Source: Neorhizobium lilium (GTDB taxonomy: Bacteria > Pseudomonadota > Alphaproteobacteria > Rhizobiales > Rhizobiaceae). Taken from it: 64,000 nt of DNA. Within the stretch, counting starts at the first letter, position 1, and each line of letters starts with the position of its first letter. The notes under the pieces are model-generated. The model saw only the letters and a list, made by a program, of their open reading frames with translations, had not been told where the DNA came from and did not search any database. Made by a program: the position numbers and the translations under genes. The stretch covers positions 806,001-870,000 of the forward strand of contig NZ_SBIP01000002.1 in the NCBI RefSeq assembly GCF_004053875.1, given 5' to 3'. This document shows, in pieces, positions 50,319 to 58,962 of the stretch.

Positions 50319-52124
50319 TCAGGTGTTTTCGACAGCTAAGCCTTCTGCCTGCAACCGCCACATGCGATCGAACAGGCTGCCTTGCCGGCGCAAATCGAGC
50401 GGGCTTCCGTCTTCGACAATCTGCCCCTGATCGACCACCAGAACACGGTCGAAGGCGGAGAGTGTCGAGAGCCGGTGAGCGACCGCGATGACTGTCCGGT
50501 CCTCCATCATGCGAACGAGAGAGCGCTGGATTTCCATCTCGGATTCTGTATCCAGCGCCGACGTGGCCTCGTCGAGCACGATGATCGGTGCATCCTTCAG
50601 GAAGGCCCGCGCGATGCCGATACGCTGCCTCTGACCGCCGGAGAGCTTCGTTCCGCGTTCGCCAACCACGGTGTTGTAACCCTCAGACAGTTTGTGGATG
50701 AAGCGATCGCAATGGGCCGCCTTGGCTGCCCGGAATATCTCTTCATCCGTCGCATCCGGGCGTGCAAAGCGGATATTGTCCATCACCGTGCGATGAAGCA
50801 GGCTGATATCCTGCGGCACCACTGCCATGGAGCGGCGCAGACTGTCCTGGGTTACTTCCGCAATGTTCTGGCCATCGATGGAAATGCTGCCGCCATTGAC
50901 GTCGTAGAGACGCTGCAGCAGGTGGATCAATGTGGATTTGCCGGCGCCGGAAGGCCCGACGATACCGACCTTCTGCCCGGCCGGAATCTCGATATTGATC
51001 TCATGCAGCGCCTCGCCGGCACTGCCATAGGAGAAACTGACTTTGCGAAATTCCACCATCCCGCCGCGCTTTACAAGCGCCGGTGCGCCTATAACGTCTC
51101 GCACCGTCTGAGGCTGGCCGACGACCCGCAGCGTGTCGTCGATGACCCCGAAATGCTGTACCAGATCCACCAGCGACAGAGCCATATCGCGCGATCCGTG
51201 CAGGATCCGAAACGTCAGAGCACTGACGACAACGACGTCGCCGGGCGAAATGCCGCCGCGGCTCCAGAGCGTGACGGCCCAGGTCAGCATGCCGCCGGCA
51301 AGCAGCCACAGCGCGATATCGTGCATGAACCGGGCGCGCTCGGTGTACATCCAGCTCGCCTGCTGTGCCCGAGCCTCGGAAGCGAAAATGCCCGAAAGCC
51401 GGCCACGTTCGCGGGGATGGGCGGAAAAAGCCTTGACCGACCACATGTTCGAGATGATGTCGACCAGATCGCCGGCGGCCTGGTTGGACTGCGCCGCAAA
51501 GGTTCGGTGAAGGTGCCGGCCCCGTTCGCCGAACAGGATCAGGCCGCACATCAGCACCACGACTGCGGCCGCGAGCGCCAGCATCATGCTGGTATCGACC
51601 AGGGAAAACACGATCAAGGCGCCGACGAAATCCACGCAGGGCGGCAGGATGCGCCACACCATCGTATTCATGAAGGCGCCGAACGCCCCAGCCGTGGAGG
51701 TTATGCGCTGCCCGAGCGAGCCTGCGAGGTTTTCGGAAAAATAGCGGATCGGATGACCGTTCAGGTAGTCGAACAGGTCGAGCCGCATATCGACGCCGAC
51801 GCCGATCGTAGCACGGCAGCCGAGCCATCCGCTGGCTCGCCACAGCAGGCTTTCGACTGCAATCAGGGCAATGAAGATGCCGAGCGCGAAGAAGGCGGTA
51901 TTGCTGTTGTTCTGCGACGCCATGGCATCGACCAGCATTTTCATGACGTACTGAACAGCGACGGCACAGCCGGCGGCACCCGTCGCCATCAGCGCAAGCG
52001 TCAGAAACTGCTTCGGCCTCGTCTTGATATAGTACCAGATGAAGGCCTTCGGCCCGCTCAGGAATTCCGGCTGCGCGGCACGAAGCGCCCGCTTGTCGCT
52101 GCCGTCGTTCACACGCTTAAGCAT
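50319..52124 (-). CDS. ABC exporter, fused membrane and ATPase domains
   Basis: This 601-residue half-transporter of the MsbA/lipid-A-like export type has a membrane domain of six helices over about 30-320 (FLTLALMATGAAGCAVAVQYVM first) and an ABC domain. The ATPase has Walker A GIVGPSGAGKSTLIHLL, Q-loop VVPQDISLLHRT, signature KLSGGQRQRIGIARAFL, Walker B PIIVLDEATSALD and VIAVAHRLSTLSAFDR. Homodimers export lipids, glycolipids or cyclic glucans. The start at 52124 overlaps the end of the GH1-like gene by eight bases. It is the last gene of the glycan-type operon and its probable exporter. Confidence 0.9.
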   Translation of the reverse strand: MLKRVNDGSDKRALRAAQPEFLSGPKAFIWYYIKTRPKQFLTLALMATGAAGCAVAVQYVMKMLVDAMASQNNSNTAFFALGIFIALIAVESLLWRASGWLGCRATIGVGVDMRLDLFDYLNGHPIRYFSENLAGSLGQRITSTAGAFGAFMNTMVWRILPPCVDFVGALIVFSLVDTSMMLALAAAVVVLMCGLILFGERGRHLHRTFAAQSNQAAGDLVDIISNMWSVKAFSAHPRERGRLSGIFASEARAQQASWMYTERARFMHDIALWLLAGGMLTWAVTLWSRGGISPGDVVVVSALTFRILHGSRDMALSLVDLVQHFGVIDDTLRVVGQPQTVRDVIGAPALVKRGGMVEFRKVSFSYGSAGEALHEINIEIPAGQKVGIVGPSGAGKSTLIHLLQRLYDVNGGSISIDGQNIAEVTQDSLRRSMAVVPQDISLLHRTVMDNIRFARPDATDEEIFRAAKAAHCDRFIHKLSEGYNTVVGERGTKLSGGQRQRIGIARAFLKDAPIIVLDEATSALDTESEMEIQRSLVRMMEDRTVIAVAHRLSTLSAFDRVLVVDQGQIVEDGSPLDLRRQGSLFDRMWRLQAEGLAVENT

Positions 52125-53256
52125 AGGCCACCATTTTCTGGGCCGCGGGTGCGAGATGATCGTGACGCCGAATTTCGGCGAGAAGCCGCTCGTGAACCTT
52201 GCGAACTCCACCGGGTCCGGGTGCGCCGAAAAGACCGACCTCACACATGCGATCGTTTTCCCAGCCGGGGTAGTCGAGGATCGGGTAAAGGCAGATGCCG
52301 AGCACCGGCACGCCCTCGGCCAGCGCATCTTCCACTTCCGCGCACACGTAATGCAGCCAGGGTGCCGCCGCCGATCCTTCGGCCCCGGTCTCGGTAATCA
52401 GGATCGGGCGACGATAGCGCTCATAGGTTTCCACCAGCATTCTGGAAAGCGGCCGATAATCATGGTGTCCCATCGGGATGGTCGATCCGCCGAGATACCA
52501 TTGATTGGCCGGGTAGAAATTGAGCCCGATAATATCCAGGCAGCCGTCGTGACCGCCAAGCTGCGGCTCATTTCGTCCGATCAGGAAATCCACCGCTTCG
52601 TACTGCGATATCCGGTAGTTCTCGGCAGCCCATTCGGCTTCTGGCTCGGGGCCTCCCGGCGCCACATGGATAACGGGCTCCGCCGTGAGGAACTTCGCCC
52701 CAGGATCGACCTCGCGGATAGCCTTGGCGGAGGCGGCGCCGGCGCGAACCAGTTGGTGCTTCAACTCGGCGCCACGGCCCGTTACGCAAGGGTTGATCTG
52801 CGCCATGTCTCCGCCGGCCCAGGCCCAATAGGAGATTTCGTTGATCGGGCAGTAGATCCCGGAGCGTCCCGTGCGTTCCCTTACCAGACGAGCCGCTTCC
52901 CGGCTGAACCGGCAGAAGCTGTCGATAAAGTCCTGTGACCAGATGTCCACGTGGTCCGGATATCCGTAATGGCAGAGGTCCCAGATGACCCGTATCCCAT
53001 TGGCGCGCGCCGCATCCAGCGCGGGAAGCACACTCGACCAGTCATACTGGCCGGGCGTCGACTCAATCAGGTGCCAGCGGAACCCGTCGCGGGCGGCCGA
53101 TATCCCGCATTGACGCAATTGCTGGTAGTCCTGAGTGGCTAGAGCATCATGAAATGTGGTGCGCAGAAGATCCAGCCGGCGCCCATCGGCCCGCTTGTGG
53201 CTCGAGCATTCGAACCCGCCCAGAAAGAAACTTCCGAAGTCGTCACTCGATATCAT
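52117..53256 (-). CDS. GH1-like glycosidase
   Basis: This 379-residue protein resembles family-1 beta-glycosidases. It has SSFLGGFECSSHK-like N-terminal FFLGGFECSSHKRADGRR, the acid/base Glu in YCPINEISYWAWAGGD, and the nucleophile Glu in ILITETGAEGS; both catalytic glutamates are present. It is shorter than typical GH1 (about 450) and lacks some loops. In this operon it may trim or transfer sugars on an exported glycan (inference). The start at 53256 overlaps the stop of the upstream fusion protein by ATGA, and its stop overlaps the ABC exporter by eight bases. Confidence 0.82.
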   Translation of the reverse strand: MISSDDFGSFFLGGFECSSHKRADGRRLDLLRTTFHDALATQDYQQLRQCGISAARDGFRWHLIESTPGQYDWSSVLPALDAARANGIRVIWDLCHYGYPDHVDIWSQDFIDSFCRFSREAARLVRERTGRSGIYCPINEISYWAWAGGDMAQINPCVTGRGAELKHQLVRAGAASAKAIREVDPGAKFLTAEPVIHVAPGGPEPEAEWAAENYRISQYEAVDFLIGRNEPQLGGHDGCLDIIGLNFYPANQWYLGGSTIPMGHHDYRPLSRMLVETYERYRRPILITETGAEGSAAAPWLHYVCAEVEDALAEGVPVLGICLYPILDYPGWENDRMCEVGLFGAPGPGGVRKVHERLLAEIRRHDHLAPAAQKMVAYA

Positions 53257-55319
53257 CCCAGTGCTCCGCCAACCGCCAGTGCAGGTGTCTCGTCTTCGGC
53301 TTCATTCTGCGGTTGGGCGTCAGAAGGGACAGCGCCTCCCCGATGCACCACCGGCAAGATCAGTGGCCTGCGGACGGCAGCCGGCTTCGCCGCACGCGGT
53401 TCGTGCCGCAGGGGATCTGCCCGATCTTCAGCACCTGCGAGATCGACCTTTGTAAAGCTCGGTCGCGAGTGCGCTTGATCCATTTTTGCCTGCCAGAGCC
53501 CGCAGTCCCGATCGACCAGCAGATCCAGAAGCCCTTGATACAAGGCAGCGTGACCGAAGGTAGCGGCCTCGCTTTCTAACACAGGTGATGCGGCGGGAGT
53601 TCCCTCGCCGGCTCCGCCTTCGCGACAGTCCGCCTCCGCTGGCTCAACCTCGCAGCGCAGGATCAATGCCTGACGGTTGGCCCGCAGGACCTCCCTTTCG
53701 AAGCGATGACCTTCAGCCGAGACCCTGCCGCCGAGAACGAAGGAAACTTCAAGCCCGGCATGACCGCAGGCCATCGCGATCGAAGATGCGGTCGTGCTGC
53801 CAAGCCAGGCCTCGTCGCTCACGTCTACGATGACGGACCAGGCTCGCGCCTCCTCTGCCCGCCGCATCAGCATCAGCGCCGGTGCGGCATTAATCGAGGT
53901 TGCGGAAAGAAAGACCGGGCGCAGCCCGCGATGCCGGGCGGTTGCCAGCAAATGGCCCGAGAAATCGGTTGCTTCGGAAAGCACAAGCACAGAGCGTGCG
54001 CCTTCATCGTCAAGAGACAGGGTGGAATGGTTGTAGTGCCGCTGGCCGCGACGCCACCAGCCCGGCATGTCGAGCACGGGATGCTGGAAACTGCCCCTGC
54101 CGGCAAGCTCGCTTGCAGCACGCCCAAGGGCTGTCAGCCGCGGCGGGCTGGACCGAATATCGAAAGCCCCGGGCTCGTAGTCGAAGTCGCGGCGCAACAG
54201 CAGGCTTTTCCAATCCATGAGACCGAACAGCGCCCAGATCGTTACTGCCCGTATATCGACACCCTCGGCGCGGAGGTTTTTCGCCGCTTTCCACGTCTCG
54301 TCCAGCCAGCGCAACTGTTCGTCGCGGGTGGAACCATGATGGCATTCGGTAATCGCCATCGGCCGCCCGTAGCGCTCCCAGGTCTCCCTGAACCTTGCTT
54401 CCGGCCCAACATAGTCTTCCACTTCCTTCACCCTGAGCGCTTCCAGGTCCGCATAGCGATGCCGGCGATTGCCGCCGAAACGCATGCCGACCGGAAGCTT
54501 TGCGGGACGATGTTCCAGGAAGCGGTCGCTTGTCGCGTAATGGTTGATCCCGATAATATCGGGCGGGCACGGGTCGTCGCAGAACGCATCGAGTTCCGTC
54601 TCGGCAATCCCATTTTGGATGAGGATCGAGTGCCAGGGGTGATGGCGATCGACGCGTCCATGCAGAAGGTCGAAACTGAGCCAGCGGCGCTCGTTTTCGT
54701 AATCCGCCTGATAGGCAAGCAAGGGCGTGCTGAACACGCGACCGAGATCTTCCGTCTGGATGAGCCGAGCACCCGGTGTGACCGAACGGATCGCCTTCAT
54801 GGCATCGCAGATCGCCCGGCACTGGTTAACCAGCATCCTTGCAAAGGCACGCATGGTTCGCTTGTGCGGATACCAATGGCCGTAAAGTCCTACGAAGCGG
54901 GCTGTCGTCAGTGGCTCGTTGATGGGCGTGAAATCGGTGACGTCGGGGTATCGCTCCGCAACCTGCTTTGCGTAGGATGCAAACAGCGTCGGGAAGCGCG
55001 GATCGAGAAGCCTCGTATAGGCAGGTCCGCTTCCATGGTGAAGCAGGCCCACCATCGGCGTGATGCCGAGCCGGCGCATCTGCGCCATACGACGATCGTG
55101 CCAGGTGAAGTCCGCTTCCTGTGGTGACTGAGGACTGACCTGCTCCCAGAGCACTGGATAACGAAGCGTCCTGATGCCGAGTGCCGCTACCGCATCGAGA
55201 TCTGTATCCCGCGTCAGGTGTCCGGTCTCGACCACCTGATTGCGCCAGGTCTGCTTTATCCGGACGATCGAGCACTCAAGCCCGCCCCACAGCTCCAGGC
55301 CCTGAGTTGCGTTCCTCAA
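53253..55319 (-). CDS. GH1-like glycosidase fused to a degenerate RmlD-like domain
   Basis: This 688-residue protein has two parts. Residues 1-410 are a GH1-like barrel: GLELWGGLECSIVRI, acid/base Glu in DFTPINEPLTTARF and nucleophile Glu in MAITECHHGS. From about 440 to 600 it looks like an RmlD-type sugar-nucleotide-binding Rossmann domain, but the glycine motif is replaced by LSEATDFSGHLLATARHRGL, so nucleotide binding is doubtful; LLDLLVDRDCGLW recalls RmlD's LDLLIDGE.GIW. The last 90 residues are a charged, Ala/Pro-rich tail. It starts at a TTG (55319) that overlaps the 57-aa ORF by four bases (TTGA). No in-frame ATG fits. Confidence 0.78.
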   Translation of the reverse strand: MRNATQGLELWGGLECSIVRIKQTWRNQVVETGHLTRDTDLDAVAALGIRTLRYPVLWEQVSPQSPQEADFTWHDRRMAQMRRLGITPMVGLLHHGSGPAYTRLLDPRFPTLFASYAKQVAERYPDVTDFTPINEPLTTARFVGLYGHWYPHKRTMRAFARMLVNQCRAICDAMKAIRSVTPGARLIQTEDLGRVFSTPLLAYQADYENERRWLSFDLLHGRVDRHHPWHSILIQNGIAETELDAFCDDPCPPDIIGINHYATSDRFLEHRPAKLPVGMRFGGNRRHRYADLEALRVKEVEDYVGPEARFRETWERYGRPMAITECHHGSTRDEQLRWLDETWKAAKNLRAEGVDIRAVTIWALFGLMDWKSLLLRRDFDYEPGAFDIRSSPPRLTALGRAASELAGRGSFQHPVLDMPGWWRRGQRHYNHSTLSLDDEGARSVLVLSEATDFSGHLLATARHRGLRPVFLSATSINAAPALMLMRRAEEARAWSVIVDVSDEAWLGSTTASSIAMACGHAGLEVSFVLGGRVSAEGHRFEREVLRANRQALILRCEVEPAEADCREGGAGEGTPAASPVLESEAATFGHAALYQGLLDLLVDRDCGLWQAKMDQAHSRPSFTKVDLAGAEDRADPLRHEPRAAKPAAVRRPLILPVVHRGGAVPSDAQPQNEAEDETPALAVGGALG

Positions 55320-55489
55320 GAGGTCCCCGATGGGCGCAAAGCGGCGATCGAGTTTCGCACGTCCCCCAACCTGCCAGAGGCTTTGCCCCGGAGAGGGACG
55401 AGCAGGAACGCCTGGTCCCTCTCGTTGGCGGTCCGATAGGCCAGCAGGCTTGCGAACAGGCTGGCGCTGACAATCAGCAATTCACACAT
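55316..55489 (-). CDS. 57-residue membrane ORF within the glycan-type operon
   Basis: This short ORF starts with an N-terminal hydrophobic helix (CELLIVSASLFASLLAYRTA) and a basic C-terminus (ERDQAFLLVPLRGKASGRLG). Its ATG overlaps the stop of the glycosyltransferase gene by eight bases, and its stop overlaps the TTG start of the fusion gene by four bases. Such tight overlap on both sides suggests a real, translationally coupled gene. No family recognised. Confidence 0.6.
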   Translation of the reverse strand: MCELLIVSASLFASLLAYRTANERDQAFLLVPLRGKASGRLGDVRNSIAALRPSGTS

Positions 55490-56675
55490 TGGCGCGCTCC
55501 TTGGCAGCGAAGGCAAATCCCGTGGCGAGCGAGTTGGAGGCTTCTCCCATGGCAGCGTTCATGCCGTCCCAGGTGCGGTCCCACGAATTCTTGGCAAGAT
55601 GGGCATCCACTTCGGCAAGCCACAGCTCGCGTGGACGCGCAAGAAGGATCTCGATCTTTGCGACCATCTCTTCCGCAGTTGCTGCGATCTCCACGAGGCC
55701 CAACTGGCCATAGGGCCGGATGACGTCGCGGATTGGGGTGCAGACCACGGGCAGGCCTGCGGCCAGGAATTCCGGCGTCTTAGTGGGGCTGATGAAACGG
55801 GTCGCCTCATTGATTGCAAACGGCATGATGCCGATGTCCCAACGCGCCATTTCCTGCGGAAGCTCCTGATAGGATCTTGAACCGAGCCAGTGCAGATTGT
55901 CGCGCTGCGGCAGCAAGGCGGGATCGATCTTCACGACCGGGCCAACCATGTCGATCTGCCAGGCGGGCCGCAGATCGGCGATAGCGGCGACCAGATCAGG
56001 ATCCATCCGCTCGTCTATAACGCCGAAAAAGCCGAGCCGAGGCGCGTCCGGCACATGGGTTTTTGAGATTTTCCGAGACAGGGCGCGGGTTTTTCCAAAA
56101 TGGGATACATCAATGCTGCTGGGGAAGCACTGGACATTATGATGGCGTCCCCGCTTTGCCTCATAGAGGCTCTCGCCGCCGGTGAAGACGACGTCGGCGC
56201 GTTCGAACAGCTCACGCTCGAGGGCAAGCAAAGGCGCAGGAGCACCCCGGAACGCCGAAAGCTCGTCCATATTGTCGTAGACGAGGACGTCAGGCTCGAT
56301 ATGACGAGAGAACTCCAGCGCCATCGGCGTGTAATACCAGAAAGCAAGGGTAAGTGGTGGCAGCGCTGCCAGAAGATCGTCCAGCATATCCTTCTGCGCC
56401 TCCACGATCTCCCTGTGCGACAGACCGTGGGGAAGAATTGGCACACCGACCCGAACGCCTTCCGGCGTGTGATTGAGGTCGAGCCGAGGCTCCGAAATAT
56501 CCTCGAAGAGTGGCTCCTCCAAGAAGAACACCAGATGATTTTTTGCCGCTCTCGAGAGAAGGTGCTGAGGCCTCTGATAGACGAAGTTCCAGCGAAGATG
56601 AGAGAGGCAGACCAGGATCTGAGTGGGAGTGGAGGAGCGAATCGAGGAAATATTCGGAACTGGGCGCATGGGCAC
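55482..56675 (-). CDS. Family-1-type glycosyltransferase
   Basis: This 397-residue GT-B glycosyltransferase starts PTQILVCLSHLRWNFVYQRPQHLL, which resembles the family found with UDP-galactopyranose mutase. It has YDNMDELSAFRGAP, RADVVFTGGESLYEAKRG and RLGFFGVIDERMDPDLVAAIAD, and the C-terminal donor site FISPTKTPEFLAAGLPVVCTPIRDV. It adds an unknown sugar. It is the first gene of the operon, with the ATG at 56675 and an EcfG-type promoter 67 bases upstream. No glf gene is next to it in the window. Confidence 0.86.
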   Translation of the reverse strand: MPMRPVPNISSIRSSTPTQILVCLSHLRWNFVYQRPQHLLSRAAKNHLVFFLEEPLFEDISEPRLDLNHTPEGVRVGVPILPHGLSHREIVEAQKDMLDDLLAALPPLTLAFWYYTPMALEFSRHIEPDVLVYDNMDELSAFRGAPAPLLALERELFERADVVFTGGESLYEAKRGRHHNVQCFPSSIDVSHFGKTRALSRKISKTHVPDAPRLGFFGVIDERMDPDLVAAIADLRPAWQIDMVGPVVKIDPALLPQRDNLHWLGSRSYQELPQEMARWDIGIMPFAINEATRFISPTKTPEFLAAGLPVVCTPIRDVIRPYGQLGLVEIAATAEEMVAKIEILLARPRELWLAEVDAHLAKNSWDRTWDGMNAAMGEASNSLATGFAFAAKERANV

Positions 56676-56741
56676 TCCTTACGGTGTCGAGACTGTAGGT
56701 AGGCGGGACGAAGGCATTGAAAGCTGTGTGACGGACCTGCG

Positions 56742-56766
56742 AACAGGGTATGTCACGAGAAGTTCC
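56742..56766 (-). promoter_or_regulatory. Candidate EcfG/RpoE2 promoter of the glycan-type operon
   Basis: GGAAC (56766-56762), N17, GTT (56744-56742), reading toward the glycosyltransferase start at 56675. The rest of the 434-base gap 56676-57109 holds no gene I would support. Confidence 0.7.
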
Positions 56767-57109
56767 CTGCCGTGGGATATTCATCCGAGCACGGTGGCGG
56801 CTTGCTGGAGCATTTAAGAATTAAATGAAGAACCGATCCAACCTGGAAAACTCCAGGCCTGTGGAAAATTCGGTTTCGGGCGTGGCGCGCGTAGGATTGT
56901 TTCTGAACAGGAGGGAAGGCTGCAGTGGAGCCTTTCCTCCACAAGATCTTCCGGTGCCTTCAGGTACAAAATCGACCACGTCCGGAGGGATACGGTGAGA
57001 TCGCCCATCTGCGTCGTAAGCCTTCGATGGATTAAGATCCACCTTCGGATACGCACCTGGAATTTAACAATTTCTTCATACCGCTCCAAATCGCAACTGT
57101 CCACAGCTA

Positions 57110-57400
57110 CTAATGCAATGTGGATGTCGAACCGGCGGATGTGCCAGCCCTTACCCGAAACTCCTCGATCATGGAGATGCCTTGCTCCAGCAGGAGTTCT
57201 GCCGCATGCAGTTCGTGATGAGAAAGGTCTTCCGCGCTCCCTCGGATGATGAGCGCCAGGCTTCGCGAATTGAGGGCAAACCGCTCGTCGCCACTGGCCC
57301 GCGCTTCCCGGGCGCTTTGGTCCAGCGTATCGGCCACGGCCGCCAGAAGCTCCTTGCGCTCACGCACGCTCATCTCGCCGATGGTTTTCGGTTGCAACAT
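57110..57400 (-). CDS. Small helical protein of unknown function
   Basis: This 96-residue helical hydrophilic protein has MSVRERKELLAAVADTLDQS, then SLALIIRGSAEDLSHHEL and AAELLLEQGISMIEEF. No family recognised; similar rhizobial proteins sit among stress genes. No strong ribosome site or EcfG-type promoter is visible. Confidence 0.55.
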   Translation of the reverse strand: MLQPKTIGEMSVRERKELLAAVADTLDQSAREARASGDERFALNSRSLALIIRGSAEDLSHHELHAAELLLEQGISMIEEFRVRAGTSAGSTSTLH

Positions 57401-57539
57401 GTTGGGTTCTCGATCTTTGAGAAGCCTGCGCGGCTGCGCGCTACAGGCTTGATACAGGTTCTACGAACCCTTCTTATCGTGGCCAAGGGCCGAGCAATCC
57501 CTGCTCAACGATCTGTAGTATCTTGCGTCTCAAGTGGGC

Positions 57540-57770
57540 TCAGCGTGAGCCCCTGAAACTTCCTTCGTTCATCTCAGCCGGGTCGTAGTGGACCGGGATC
57601 TCGGACTTTGGTGCTTTGGCGCCCGGCGGCAGCTTGTGGGCAGTGGCGTCTTCCGAACCTGTAATCACCGTCGGCTTCGCGCTGGCGACGCCTGATGCCT
57701 CCGGGTCGGCCTGGGACTTCGCGAATTGGCCCTGCGCATCTTTTTGAATCGTGGATTTGGGATCGGTCAT
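57540..57770 (-). CDS. Small disordered-type protein, stress-linked
   Basis: This 76-residue hydrophilic protein is rich in Ala, Lys, Pro and Asp (MTDPKSTIQKDAQGQFAKSQ; AKAPKSEIPVHYDPAEMNE). No family recognised. GGAGCG lies upstream of the ATG. An EcfG-type promoter ends 28 bases before the start. Confidence 0.68.
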   Translation of the reverse strand: MTDPKSTIQKDAQGQFAKSQADPEASGVASAKPTVITGSEDATAHKLPPGAKAPKSEIPVHYDPAEMNEGSFRGSR

Positions 57771-57798
57771 GTTTGCGCTCCATTAGCTATCGAACACC

Positions 57799-57823
57799 AA
57801 CCCCCTGCACCCAGCATGGTTCC
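57799..57823 (-). promoter_or_regulatory. Candidate EcfG/RpoE2 promoter of the gene at 57770
   Basis: GGAAC (57823-57819), N17, GTT (57801-57799), reading toward the start at 57770. Confidence 0.68.
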
Positions 57824-57912
57824 AGTCTATCTCGCGCTACGGTCCACCACTGTCTTGATGCTCTGAGCTGTTTGTTGAGGAGAACTCCCAGGCCGTGTCA
57901 AAACCGCGTTTG

Positions 57913-57937
57913 GGAACAACCGGGACGCTGCCCGGTT
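57913..57937 (+). promoter_or_regulatory. Candidate EcfG/RpoE2 promoter of the LLM oxidoreductase gene
   Basis: GGAAC-N17-GTT, 37 bases before the GTG at 57975. Confidence 0.65.
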
Positions 57938-57974
57938 CGACAACCGCCCCGATTGACAGACCAAGAGGACAATC

Positions 57975-58958
57975 GTGATTATCGGTTACCACGCCTCCCA
58001 TGAGCAGTTTTCCCCCAGCCAGTTGCTCGCCTATGCGAAGCAGGCGGACGAAGCCGGCTTCGAGGCGGTCATGACGTCCGATCACATCGCGCCATGGAGC
58101 GAACGGCAAGGCAATTCCGGCAATAACTGGGCCTGGCTCGGTGCTGCCATGGCGGGTACATCCGTCCCCTTCGGCAGCCTTTCCATTCCCGGTGGCTGGC
58201 GTCATCACCCGGTGGACCTCGCCCACATGATCGCCACCCTTGCGCAGATGTTCCCCGACCGGCTGCCCTGGATCGCGGTCGGCAGCGGCGAAGCGGCAAA
58301 CGAGATCATGGTGGGCAATGGCTGGCCGGAGAAGCAGGAGCGCAACGAGCGGCTCCGGGCAGGAACGGAGATCATGCGGGCGCTCCTTCGCGGCGAGACG
58401 GTCACTGCCCAACATCCGGGCTTCGCGGCAGAACAGGCCAGGCTGTGGTCGCTTCCTGAAAAGCCTCCTGCCCTGTTTGGCGCCGCCCTGACGCCAGAGA
58501 CCGCCGAATGGCTGGGGTCATGGGCTGATGGCTTCATCACCGTGCACAAGCCCAAGGCGGAACTGCAGCAAATCGTCTCAAGCTTCCAGCGGGGCGGCGG
58601 CACCGGCAAGCCCATGGCGCTTCAACTGCAGGTATGCTGGGCCGAGACAAAAGAGGAAGCCCGCATGATAGCCTGGGACCAATGGCGCCACGCGGCACTC
58701 CCGCCCAGGGATCTTGCAGACCTGAGGACACCGCAGGCCTTTGACGAAGCCGTGAAGGATGTGCCTCCCAAAGCCATGGATGACGTCGTTCCGCTGGTCA
58801 GCAGCGGCGAGGAGGTCGTTCACCTGATCGAGGACGGCGCCTCATGCGGCTTCGGGGAGATCTACATCCACGGCATCTCCCGTGACCAAGAGGGCTTCAT
58901 CCGCGCCATGGGTCGCGATGTTCTACCGGCCTTTCGCTATACCAGTTCCGGTCTGTGA
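57975..58958 (+). CDS. LLM-class flavin-dependent oxidoreductase (TIGR03885 type)
   Basis: This 327-residue luciferase-like monooxygenase fits the TIGR03885 (non-F420) pattern: IIGYHASHEQFSPSQLLAYA, FEAVMTSDHIAPWSERQGN, and GSLSIPGGWRHHPVDLAHMI with WIAVGSGEAANEIMVG. These enzymes use FMNH2 or F420 and O2, and the substrate is unknown. Translation starts at GTG 57975. It has an EcfG-type promoter and converges on the MFS pump with four bases between stops. Confidence 0.87.
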   Translation: MIIGYHASHEQFSPSQLLAYAKQADEAGFEAVMTSDHIAPWSERQGNSGNNWAWLGAAMAGTSVPFGSLSIPGGWRHHPVDLAHMIATLAQMFPDRLPWIAVGSGEAANEIMVGNGWPEKQERNERLRAGTEIMRALLRGETVTAQHPGFAAEQARLWSLPEKPPALFGAALTPETAEWLGSWADGFITVHKPKAELQQIVSSFQRGGGTGKPMALQLQVCWAETKEEARMIAWDQWRHAALPPRDLADLRTPQAFDEAVKDVPPKAMDDVVPLVSSGEEVVHLIEDGASCGFGEIYIHGISRDQEGFIRAMGRDVLPAFRYTSSGL

Positions 58959-58962
58959 CACT

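Noticed and set aside
50382..52397. 671-codon plus-strand frame opposite the ABC exporter
   Set aside because: The minus strand encodes Walker A, signature and Walker B motifs in the same DNA; the plus frame is a shadow.
53706..55127. 473-codon plus-strand frame opposite the GH1/RmlD fusion
   Set aside because: It is fully antisense to a protein with recognisable catalytic motifs and has none of its own.
56814..57104. 96-codon minus-strand frame upstream of the glycosyltransferase operon
   Set aside because: No ribosome site, odd composition for this genome, and the EcfG-type promoter lies between it and the operon; more likely leader or intergenic DNA.
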